Source of the DNA: Shewanella aestuarii
GTDB lineage: Bacteria > Pseudomonadota > Gammaproteobacteria > Enterobacterales > Shewanellaceae
Direction of reading: 5' to 3'
NCBI RefSeq assembly: GCF_014647215.1
Contig: NZ_BMOT01000008.1
Span: 124,001 to 188,000, forward strand
DNA: 64,000 nucleotides
Positions 57,078-64,000 of the stretch are shown in pieces. Each line of letters begins with the position of its first letter. Positions within the stretch are counted from its first letter, which is position 1. Below the pieces are notes generated by a model. It searched no databases. It was not told the DNA's origin and saw only the letters and a program-made list of their open reading frames with translations. Both the position numbers and the translations under genes were made by a program.

Positions 57078-59065
57078 TGCGAGTTAATAAGCTTGTTTAT
57101 GAAGGAAGCAAGTATTTTTTCGAGTCTAGAGAGTTCGATGAAAATATCATCCTAATTGAGGGTGATAATGGAACAGGGAAAAGTACCTTTTGTAATTTGA
57201 TTTATTTTGCATTGGGTGGAGAGGTTCCAATATTTCGAAGAAATAATGATAAGCGCCACGATGAAATAACTTCTGATAGCGATAACTATGTTGATCTTTA
57301 TGTCTCAATCAATGATGGCAGCTATTTGCTTAGGCGCTACTTTGGAGATAATGAAATAACAGTAATCCCCTATGAGCGGGTGGTTGAGAAGATATATTCA
57401 GAAGATAGAAAGACTTTACTTGAAGAGAAGGTTGGATTTTCTCTTTCGGAAGATAAGACTGAAATATATCCCGTAAACAGAAGCAAAGATGCATACGTTT
57501 TTTCTGACTGGATTCTCGGGAAATTGGGAATATCTGTGGTCGAGCTTTTCCATGGATATAATACATTTAAGATTAATATATCAGACTTGATGCGGCTGAT
57601 TTATCACGACCAACAGCCGAACCCAGAGGGTATTTATAAAAAGCCAGATACTAATTCAACATATGTTTCTGATTCTGAGTTGGTTCGAAAAGCTATTTTT
57701 GAACTCTTAGTCGGTAAAGCTTATTCTGATTACTACGACTCTATTGTAGAGGAAAAGAAGCTGTCGAGAGAGAAAAACTTGGCTAAAGCGGTTGTGAATG
57801 AGTACACGCTTTTAGCCGACAAAATGCGAATAAATGGCGAGGCTAAGAATGTCAGCTTTTTACAGAAAGAAATCTCTGATAAAGAGCAGCAAATTGACAA
57901 GTTGCATGATGCCAGACAGGCATTCAAGCGTAATCGAACTGGATCAAATCCGATTAATCAAGATATTGAGTCGTGCAAGTCAGAATTAATTGATCGTGAA
58001 CTTAGATTAAGCCGATTAAAAGAAAATCTGGTTTCAGCTCTCGATGAACGGTACAAATTAAACGTAGTTAGAAATGAATCAGCTTCAGAAATTAGACGTA
58101 TTGAAAAAGTTATTTTTTCCCACGATCAGCTAAACCTTTTTACATCTGATACTTGCCCATACTGCTTAAGTCACGTGGATCGTATGGAAGGGCATTGTGT
58201 TTGTGGCGCTTCGATAGAAGAAGAACAATATGAGAGGTTTTTCTACACATCTAAAGAGTATAAGGATATTCTGAAAACGAAACTTAAGGCACTCTCAACA
58301 ATTAAAACCGCATATGATGATTGTGACTCTGAAGTTCAAGAGACTAAAAAAGAAATTGAGTTGGAAGAGAAAAAGTTGGTGGCTTTGCGTGAAAAGCTAC
58401 AAGAAATGCTTGGGCGGGTCGATGAAATTGTTGACATTGAAAGCCTAAATGATATTGATGATAAAATATTGCAGCTTAGAGAAGATGTTGCGAATTTGAA
58501 TCGATTGTTAGAGATTGAATCAAAGCTGGAACGTATCCAAAAAGATTTTGATTTGGTTAGCTCCAAAGCAAAAGATGCTGAGTTAAAAAGGAAAGGACTT
58601 GAGATTAAAGCTCAACAGGACGTAACTTCGAAGGTAAATGCGTTTAGTAAAAAGTATGATGAGTTGATGAAAAATACTTTGCCTGATTGCAGATCGGCAA
58701 AGATTACGCTTGATAACTATTTGCCTTCAATTAATGATGGTCTCTACCGGGAAACAAGTTCACTTGTTTCAATTCGAATGATGTACTTTATCACTCTCAT
58801 GCAATTAGCTTTGTCCGATGAGTCAGTGACATTCCCGCGCTTTTTACTTATTGATACACCTGAAACTGCTGGAATCGAATTAGAGCATCTGATTAACTGT
58901 ATTCATCAGTTGGAAGAATTGAAAAATTATGGAGTTGACTTTCAAGTTATCATTTCGACAGGTTTGAATAAGTATCCCGAGTCATTAAAGGACAACCGTG
59001 TACTCTTTATGCCTGATAAGCAAAAGGAGCACATGCTCTTGAAAGAGAAGCTCCTTTCTAAGTAA
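57068..59065 (+). CDS. Predicted ABC-3C ATPase (Rad50/SMC-like)
   Basis: A 665-residue ABC ATPase. Walker A GDNGTGKS is at residues 32-39. Two long charged coiled-coil arms flank a central cysteine cluster with CPYC at 363-366 and CVC at 377-379, a zinc-hook-like apex. The Walker B region reads FLLIDTPETAG near residue 595. GGAG lies 8 bases before the chosen ATG. This layout is that of the ATPase in ABC-three-component systems and RecN/Rad50-like defence proteins. Last gene of the operon and last sizeable gene of the transposon. Confidence 0.75.
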   Translation: MGLMRVNKLVYEGSKYFFESREFDENIILIEGDNGTGKSTFCNLIYFALGGEVPIFRRNNDKRHDEITSDSDNYVDLYVSINDGSYLLRRYFGDNEITVIPYERVVEKIYSEDRKTLLEEKVGFSLSEDKTEIYPVNRSKDAYVFSDWILGKLGISVVELFHGYNTFKINISDLMRLIYHDQQPNPEGIYKKPDTNSTYVSDSELVRKAIFELLVGKAYSDYYDSIVEEKKLSREKNLAKAVVNEYTLLADKMRINGEAKNVSFLQKEISDKEQQIDKLHDARQAFKRNRTGSNPINQDIESCKSELIDRELRLSRLKENLVSALDERYKLNVVRNESASEIRRIEKVIFSHDQLNLFTSDTCPYCLSHVDRMEGHCVCGASIEEEQYERFFYTSKEYKDILKTKLKALSTIKTAYDDCDSEVQETKKEIELEEKKLVALREKLQEMLGRVDEIVDIESLNDIDDKILQLREDVANLNRLLEIESKLERIQKDFDLVSSKAKDAELKRKGLEIKAQQDVTSKVNAFSKKYDELMKNTLPDCRSAKITLDNYLPSINDGLYRETSSLVSIRMMYFITLMQLALSDESVTFPRFLLIDTPETAGIELEHLINCIHQLEELKNYGVDFQVIISTGLNKYPESLKDNRVLFMPDKQKEHMLLKEKLLSK

Positions 59066-59567
59066 GTCATGACTTCATTCAACTAGTTAGTATGATTAGT
59101 TGCTGAGGGGCTGCTATTGGCACTGAGCCGTCCTTTCGGCTCAAACTCATTTTGTCCAGAAATAAGTTAGAACATCTCTAATTAGTGGCCAGTATTTATT
59201 GGCCATGGAAGCTACTTGGATTCTTTTCAACTTTTTTCTACTGATAAAACAATTAAAACAAAAGTGTCAAAAGAAATTTATGAAAAAATAAAACATGATG
59301 CAGATTACCTAAATGTAGGAGTAGATGAATTGCTTATTATTATGATAAATAATTTTTATGAAAGATGAAGAAGAATAACAAACAGATGAATAAGCTCTAG
59401 CTTAAAAAAAGTAAAAGTCATAACTGTCACAACTAAACTGTACTAGCTCAGACTTGATCTGACAGTTACCCATTTTAAACGGTGTCTGTCAAAAGTGAGT
59501 TACTAAGAGGTATGCTTTCAGTTGTAATAAAATGACAATTCATAATTATAGTATCTAGGTGCAGTTC
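59066..59567. other. Non-coding stretch before the distal transposon end
   Basis: About 500 bp. A hairpin GAGCCG-TCCTTT-CGGCTC at 59126-59143 may end the ABC-3C transcript, though no T-run follows. A short frame at about 59265-59368, starting at GTG or further up at TTG, would encode an RHH-like peptide (SKEIYEKIKHDADYLNV). It is too short and too poorly started to call. The rest is AT-rich without recognisable features. Confidence 0.4.
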
Positions 59568-59674
59568 CGATTTGTCAGTCTATGGGTACATTTTATGTCA
59601 GAGTATGGTTATATCTTTTCGGTAAGTTATTGAAAGCTGAGAGCTGCCTATGTCAGACTTTGCTTCCAGCGACA
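59568..59674 (-). repeat. Target-distal transposon end with three TnsB-type sites
   Basis: Read inward from 59674 the terminus is TGTCGCTG, followed by TnsB-type sites at 59646-59665 (degenerate, AAGCAAAGTCTGACAT), 59591-59610 (ACCATACTCTGACATAAA) and 59568-59587 (ACCCATAGACTGACAAAT). Three spread-out sites at this end against four phased sites at the other mirrors the left/right asymmetry of Tn7. A fourth, weaker site may lie near 59528-59547. Confidence 0.88.
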
Positions 59675-59679
59675 AGTAA
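59675..59679. repeat. Target site duplication AGTAA (right copy)
   Basis: The five bases after the terminal CGACA, identical to 34791-34795. Five-base duplications are the Tn7-family standard. Confidence 0.93.
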
Positions 59680-59947
59680 TTTGTTGCAGCAAGCATACCG
59701 CGTCTAACAGCGGATATGTTTAACACGGGTAGATCCTCTTGATGATTTGTAAAACAATCACTAGGGAATTTATCGAGCTTTGATTTTATAGAGGCGAGCT
59801 TGCTGTGTGTCACCCTTGTGACCGCAGCAAAGTTTGCTTTTCCATTCAATTGAGCGAGTCGTTCCATGCACCGAGAGCATAGTACGATAGGCAATTTTCA
59901 CTATGTTATCTCTGTATTAATTATGCTGTCCTGCTTGACGATTATTG

Positions 59948-60022
59948 CCAAACCAAACCAAACCAAACCAAACCAAACCAAACCAAGCCAAACCAAGCCA
60001 AACCAAGCCAAGCCAAACCAAG
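59948..60022. repeat. Pentanucleotide tandem repeat CCAAR, 15 units
   Basis: Fifteen uninterrupted 5-bp units, the first six CCAAA and the rest a mixture of CCAAA and CCAAG. A plus-strand frame passes through it but looks like an artefact of the repeat. It lies 350 bp upstream of the TonB receptor start. Confidence 0.9.
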
Positions 60023-60259
60023 GGATAAAATCCCTTTCGAGTAAGCATTCTGATTATCTTTTACATTTATTCATAAAGATTACACTTTAATTAAATTAAA
60101 AATAAGTGATTATTTATTCGTCATATTTTTCTCGCCTAATCATTTTTCATTGCTAAAGCAACGTTAACACTCCAGCCATTTATCTAGTTCGATACAAGTG
60201 ATGAATTTTTATTCTATTTAATTGCGATTCGAGTCATTCACTCTTAATTTTGTATATTG

Positions 60260-60277
60260 CATACAATATATTGTATG
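60260..60277. promoter_or_regulatory. Perfect 18-bp palindrome upstream of the TonB receptor
   Basis: CATACAATA joined to TATTGTATG, 94 bp before the receptor ATG. A second overlapping inverted pair TGTAT-N5-ATACA lies at 60251-60265. The half-site resembles operators of GntR-type repressors, but the regulator cannot be named. Confidence 0.6.
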
Positions 60278-60371
60278 TGATAAAAGTGTTGCCGTATTGT
60301 AATGTCGCTGTAAGTGTTACCGCGCCAGAGAAGCAATAAGCCTATAAAAAAATTATTGGGAGAATGGAAGC

Positions 60372-63065
60372 ATGAAGTTTAATAAAATAGCTAAACTGGT
60401 GAGTTTGGCTTGTGGTGGTCTCGCCGCATTATCTCTGCCAGCACATGCCGTAGAGGCTGAAACAGACAGCAATGTTGAGCGCATTGAAGTGACAGGTTCG
60501 CGCCTTAAGCGTGTTGATATGGAAGGAGCTAATCCTGTCACTACGATTACCGCTGACGAAATGGCAACCGCTGGTTTTTCTACTGTGGGTGACGCACTAA
60601 GGGCATCGACATTGAACTCATTTGGTTCTTATGGTGGTACGTCGAACAATAGTTGGTCGTCGCAGGCAACGATACAGCTTAAGGGGGCCGATGCGAGTCA
60701 CACGCTTACTTTGCTTAATGGCAAGCGTATGGCAAAGTCGCCTGTGCTAGGTGGTGGTGCGACGAATATTAATACCATTCCAACTGCCGCCGTTGAGCGT
60801 ATTGAGATTTTATCGGATGGGGCATCAGCCATTTACGGTACCGATGCAATAGCCGGTGTTATTAACATTATTTTGAAGAAAGACTTTGAAGGCGTAGAAG
60901 TTAAATTACGTGCAGAGGAGCCTGATGCTGAAGGCGGTGGAGACAATCACTCTGCATCATTTACGGGAGGCTTAAGCTCTGACAAAGGCCATTTGATGTT
61001 CACTATTGAGCATTTCAAAAAGTCAGGCATTTTATTTGCTGATCGCCCTTATACCGCGGCACATGTCAAAGATGGCGAAGACCCGACTGATTTCAGAAGT
61101 TGGATTGGCTTAAGTCAAACTGGCCGTACTATCGATATGGGGCCTAACGGAGGTTGGGAGTATCAAACACCGTTTACTAATGCAGGATTAGATTGTAAAG
61201 ATGTCTATGGTGATAATTTCACCGGACCGCTAAATGACAGTAACTACGGCGGTGAGACCTCTTGTGCCTACGACTACACTAAGGCCGCGTATAATGATGT
61301 TGATCAAGAGCGCACCTCTACATTGATTAACTACAATTATGACTTTAGCGATGATATTCAATTAACAGCTCGTGCTTACTGGGCATCAAACACAACGACG
61401 GATGTATCTGCTCCTATTCCTGGGTATATCGTATTCCCACAAGCAATGCCAGCATACACGACTTCTGCTGGACTAGACCTACGTGCTGTTCCTGAAGGTG
61501 GTGCCATGCTATATCGCTTTGATACTGCGGGTAATCGTGTTCGTGAGAGTACAGACAACATTTATGATTTTCTAGTTGGGCTAGACGGCACTACAGACAG
61601 CTTTGATTGGAATACCTCTGTGTCATATAACAAATATGATGTATTTAAGTGGGGAACGGGATACCAATTAAAAGGTGCAACCACTGATTTGGTTGGAGCA
61701 TGGAATGATGACACCAATAGTTTCGACGGCTGGGATCCACGCGATCCTAATTCAAAAATGCCAGGTGGTGCGACGGCTAACTCTGACGCGCGTTTAACCA
61801 GCAGTGCCTTAGAGATCGATGGTGGTTTGAGCTTCGAACTATTTGAACTTTCAGGGGGAGCTACAGGTTTATATCTTGGTGCTTCATACCGTGAGGAGGC
61901 GTTAGACTCTCAAGTTGATGCGTTAGATGAAGCGGGTTTGATTGCCGGGGGCAGTGGTGGCGCGGGTGGTAGTGGTGATCGTGATGTGAAAGCGGTATTT
62001 ATGGAAATGGTTTTCCCCGTTCTTGATAACCTAGAAGTTAACCTTGCAGCACGTTACGATGAATACTCTGACTTTGGTGGCACCTTTAATCCGCAAGTCT
62101 CGCTACGATACAACGTATTAGAACCTTTATTGTTAAGAGCGTCGTGGGGAACAGGCTTTAGAGCACCAACCTTAGAAGATCTTAATCAGTCAACCAGTGT
62201 TGGCTATAACAATGTGACCAACTACCTTAAGTGTTATGAAGATGGTTTGGGGATCGATGGTTGTAATATCGTCGATAACGTACCCGTGTCTATTGAACGT
62301 AACGAGAACTTAGGGCCTGAAGAGTCAGAAAGTTATAACTTCGGCATGGTGTGGGATATTGCTGATAGTTTTAATATGACGATGGATTATTGGTCACTAG
62401 AAACGACAGGACTGATTGGCTCATTAAACAACAGTGAAATTACTCGCACTCAAGCTGAATTGTGGAAATCTGCCGATGATGCTGGGCAACCACGTCCTGA
62501 TGTGAGCGCCATTTATCCTGGTACTTCCATATCGCAAAATGGTGCTGGCAAGTTAACGGCGATGACGAATGTATTGCAAAACATTGGCTTAAGTGAGCGT
62601 CAAGGACTTGATACTAAGTTCGCAGCGACTTTTGACTCAGAAGTGGGTGAATTTAAGCTAGGTCTTGCTTGGTCTCACTATTTAAAATACACAGATTCTA
62701 GTCCTGAAGCCGGAGTACAAACGATTTCACGCAACTGGAGTGGCACCCAAGACTATCCAGATGATCGAGTTAACTTTTCAGCAAACTACTTGGTCGGCGA
62801 TCATAGTGTCTATTATCAAGCTGACTATGTGGATAATCAGTCAACTACCGATATTAATGATGATGGTTCAGGTTATGAGATAGATTCTTTGATCTATCAT
62901 ACCTTGAGCTATTCTTATGCGACGTCATGGAACAGTACCGTTTCAGCGGGTATCAACAACCTTACAGATGAACAACCAAGGTTTGATGCGTACGGCGGTT
63001 ATAACGGCAGTATTTATGACATTATCGGTCGTTCATATTGGATGTCATATAATCAGCGATTTTAA
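60372..63065 (+). CDS. TonB-dependent outer-membrane receptor
   Basis: 897 residues. The signal peptide ends near AHA (about residue 26). A TonB box-like stretch (NVERIEVTGSRL) precedes the plug domain (GANPVTTITADEM ... RIEILSDGASAIYGTDAIAGVINI, about 50-170). The 22-strand barrel ends in an aromatic C-terminus (MSYNQRF). The VTGSRLKR form is frequent in Shewanella and Alteromonadales receptors for carbohydrates or peptides. The substrate is unknown. AATGGAAGC upstream may serve as ribosome site. Confidence 0.94.
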   Translation: MKFNKIAKLVSLACGGLAALSLPAHAVEAETDSNVERIEVTGSRLKRVDMEGANPVTTITADEMATAGFSTVGDALRASTLNSFGSYGGTSNNSWSSQATIQLKGADASHTLTLLNGKRMAKSPVLGGGATNINTIPTAAVERIEILSDGASAIYGTDAIAGVINIILKKDFEGVEVKLRAEEPDAEGGGDNHSASFTGGLSSDKGHLMFTIEHFKKSGILFADRPYTAAHVKDGEDPTDFRSWIGLSQTGRTIDMGPNGGWEYQTPFTNAGLDCKDVYGDNFTGPLNDSNYGGETSCAYDYTKAAYNDVDQERTSTLINYNYDFSDDIQLTARAYWASNTTTDVSAPIPGYIVFPQAMPAYTTSAGLDLRAVPEGGAMLYRFDTAGNRVRESTDNIYDFLVGLDGTTDSFDWNTSVSYNKYDVFKWGTGYQLKGATTDLVGAWNDDTNSFDGWDPRDPNSKMPGGATANSDARLTSSALEIDGGLSFELFELSGGATGLYLGASYREEALDSQVDALDEAGLIAGGSGGAGGSGDRDVKAVFMEMVFPVLDNLEVNLAARYDEYSDFGGTFNPQVSLRYNVLEPLLLRASWGTGFRAPTLEDLNQSTSVGYNNVTNYLKCYEDGLGIDGCNIVDNVPVSIERNENLGPEESESYNFGMVWDIADSFNMTMDYWSLETTGLIGSLNNSEITRTQAELWKSADDAGQPRPDVSAIYPGTSISQNGAGKLTAMTNVLQNIGLSERQGLDTKFAATFDSEVGEFKLGLAWSHYLKYTDSSPEAGVQTISRNWSGTQDYPDDRVNFSANYLVGDHSVYYQADYVDNQSTTDINDDGSGYEIDSLIYHTLSYSYATSWNSTVSAGINNLTDEQPRFDAYGGYNGSIYDIIGRSYWMSYNQRF

Positions 63066-63532
63066 GCTTGGTTAAATGATTTAGTGAACAGGGGAATGTG
63101 TTAATAAGCTGCTCTTCTAGAGCAAAATATTTCCCTTTTTCATCGGTCTGATGGCCGGTCAATAACCCGTGTCACTGTGACATTCCGTTATCGGGATGTC
63201 ACAGCATTGCGATAACGGATGGTTATTGCGTGGTATCGTCACATCGCCTTCACTAACAGCATGTTGTTATGGCTTAAATGCCTCCAATCCTCCTAGTCTC
63301 CAAAAATAAACGTGTAAATTCTAGCCGAACCCTTCTGGCAGCCTTTGTGGTTAATTTCTACTACGTTATCGGCTTTTTATGTAGGCCAGCTACATGTCAA
63401 AGCCTCTGTATTGTATAACTTTCCCACAAAGTGCTGTAAAAATCAGCTTAAATGGGCAACAGACCCTAGTACTCATGAGCCAATGTTTGTTAATTTAATC
63501 AAATAAATAATTTACGACAGGATTGACTACCA
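63066..63532. other. Intergenic region after the TonB receptor
   Basis: 467 bp holding the nested inverted repeat at 63160-63228. On the minus strand around 63300-63370 a short frame (VVEINHKGCQKGSARIY) looks like a decayed coding or repeat fragment of unknown origin. No complete gene is visible. Confidence 0.45.
63160..63228. repeat. Nested inverted repeat
   Basis: Outer arms CAATAACC / GGTTATTG (63160-63167, 63221-63228) and inner arms CCGTTATCG / CGATAACGG (63185-63193, 63210-63218). A TGTCAC-T-GTGACA palindrome (63170-63182) and a further copy of ATGTCAC (63196-63202) lie within. It could fold as a cruciform or structured RNA; it has no T-run, so a terminator role is unlikely. Confidence 0.75.
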
Positions 63533-64000
63533 ATGGTTGCAAAATTTACGTGTTCTTTCTTTTTTAAAACCAATTTGTTGGTTGTTTTTTATGCTCTATT
63601 GGTAGTCGGTTGTAGTAATGAATTCAATCAATCCCTTGCTGATTCAGGCCGCAATGAAACTTTGGGGGCAACGGACAAAATTAAAGTATTAAATATCGGC
63701 AGTTTTCATTTTGGTGAAACCAGTGATGCTCAAAAAACGGATTTTGACGAACATGATGCTCAGAATCATGCTGAAATCAGGCATATTTCTCAATTAATCT
63801 CTCGATTTAAACCAACAATCGTTTGCCTAGAGTTTTTGCCTGAAGACCATCTGGGCATGAATCAAGCTTATCAAGCTTTTTTAAAATCGCCGTCACGGTT
63901 GGATACCACTTATGGCGAGTTAAGTATGATAGGTTTTGACGTCGCTAGATTAAATAATCTTAGTAAAGTGTACGGTATCGATAATCACATGGGCTATAAC
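63533..64000 (+). CDS. DUF5694-like lipoprotein (partial, 5' end)
   Basis: 156 codons to the window edge, no stop. The lipoprotein signal ends in VVGC with Cys27. The next block KIKVLNIGSFHFGETSDAQKTDF ends in a GxFHF-type motif found at the start of DUF5694 proteins, followed by HISQLISRFKPTIVCLEFLPE, a TraB/ChaN-like pattern (family recalled, not searched). ATG at 63533 with AGGATTG upstream. Function unknown. Confidence 0.75.
   Translation, partial: MVAKFTCSFFFKTNLLVVFYALLVVGCSNEFNQSLADSGRNETLGATDKIKVLNIGSFHFGETSDAQKTDFDEHDAQNHAEIRHISQLISRFKPTIVCLEFLPEDHLGMNQAYQAFLKSPSRLDTTYGELSMIGFDVARLNNLSKVYGIDNHMGYN

Larger units (their letters stand above)
34796..59674. mobile_element. Type I-F3 CRISPR-associated Tn7-like transposon (CAST), 24,879 bp
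   Basis: Both termini read TGTCGCTG inward, are followed by repeated TnsB-type sites, and are flanked by the 5-bp duplication AGTAA. Inside are tnsABC, tniQ, cas8/5, cas7, cas6 and a CRISPR array, with no cas1 or cas2-3, the defining content of I-F3 elements. Cargo: an SF2 helicase pair, Xre, CBASS, type I restriction-modification and a predicted ABC-3C system. The tnsA-side end is next to the target gene and has four TnsB sites. By analogy with Tn7 this is the right end; the other is the left. All transposition and effector frames are intact, so the element may be active. Confidence 0.96.
59680..60371. other. Host intergenic region between the transposon and the TonB receptor
   Basis: 692 bp. 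A minus-strand frame starting at 59894 (beginning MPIVLCSRCMERLAQLNG) runs into the transposon end and would have read into the antisense of the attachment gene before insertion. Its reality is doubtful. Beyond it lie a CCAAA-type tandem repeat, a perfect palindrome at 60260-60277 and the presumed promoter of the receptor. Confidence 0.5.

Noticed and set aside
59265..59368. Ribbon-helix-helix-like peptide near the distal transposon end
   Set aside because: Only about 34-50 codons with GTG or TTG starts and no ribosome site; mentioned in the non-coding entry but not called.
59740..59800. Weak likeness of spacer 2 to host DNA beyond the distal end (TCGAGCTTTGATTTTATAGAG)
   Set aside because: It needs gaps and has few contiguous matches. 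The ungapped 24/32 match on the other flank, at the right distance, is far better.
59866..60090. 74-codon plus-strand frame with KPNQT repeats
   Set aside because: The frame exists only because the 5-bp repeat has no stops; no start signal or conserved flank supports it.

Overview
The window looks like chromosomal DNA of a Shewanella-like gammaproteobacterium. The housekeeping genes and their order are those of Shewanella and its relatives: mrcA divergent from pilMNOPQ, then aroK-aroB-damX-dam, rpe-gph-trpS, the dolP-diaA-yraN-lpoA cluster divergent from rsmI, and the RNase P RNA gene. The assignment rests on gene order and protein resemblance read by eye; no database was searched.

Layout. 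1-14,100: PBP1A start, type IV pilus assembly operon, shikimate genes, damX/dam, rpe/gph/trpS. 14,160-19,340: small ORF, DolP/DiaA/YraN/LpoA on the minus strand, RsmI and rnpB. 19,530-25,370: a large CHASE/PAS hybrid sensor kinase (apparently frameshifted or split) and a REC-GGDEF response regulator. 25,630-33,900: CstA-type transporter, Omp85-like outer membrane protein, ThrE-type exporter, MAPEG protein, YgiQ radical SAM protein. 34,202-34,795: a small exported protein of unknown function.

34,796-59,674 is the centrepiece: a complete 24,879-bp type I-F3 CRISPR-associated Tn7-like transposon (CAST). Both ends can be placed to the base: inverted termini TGTCGCTG, TnsB-type repeats inside each end, and a 5-bp target duplication AGTAA on both sides. 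It carries tnsA-tnsB-tnsC at one end and tniQ-cas8/5-cas7-cas6 plus a two-spacer CRISPR array towards the other. No cas1, cas2-3 or tnsD/tnsE is present. The last spacer, followed by a divergent repeat, matches 24 of 32 bases of the exported-protein gene just outside the element. The protospacer ends 49 bp before the insertion point, the spacing expected for RNA-guided I-F3 transposition. The attachment gene is therefore the exported-protein gene, not one of the I-F3 sites I know of (guaC, yciA, ffs, rsmJ). An Xre regulator and tniQ-cas share an upstream CTAAG-N5-CTTAG inverted repeat, a candidate operator linking them.

The cargo is mainly anti-phage: a two-gene CBASS (CD-NTase plus Cap15-like effector), a full type I restriction-modification system, a predicted ABC-three-component conflict system between the array and the distal end, and an uncharacterised pair (small winged-helix-like protein plus SF2 helicase).

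59,675-64,000 returns to host DNA: a pentanucleotide tandem repeat, a palindromic operator candidate, a TonB-dependent receptor, a nested inverted repeat and the start of a DUF5694-like lipoprotein gene.
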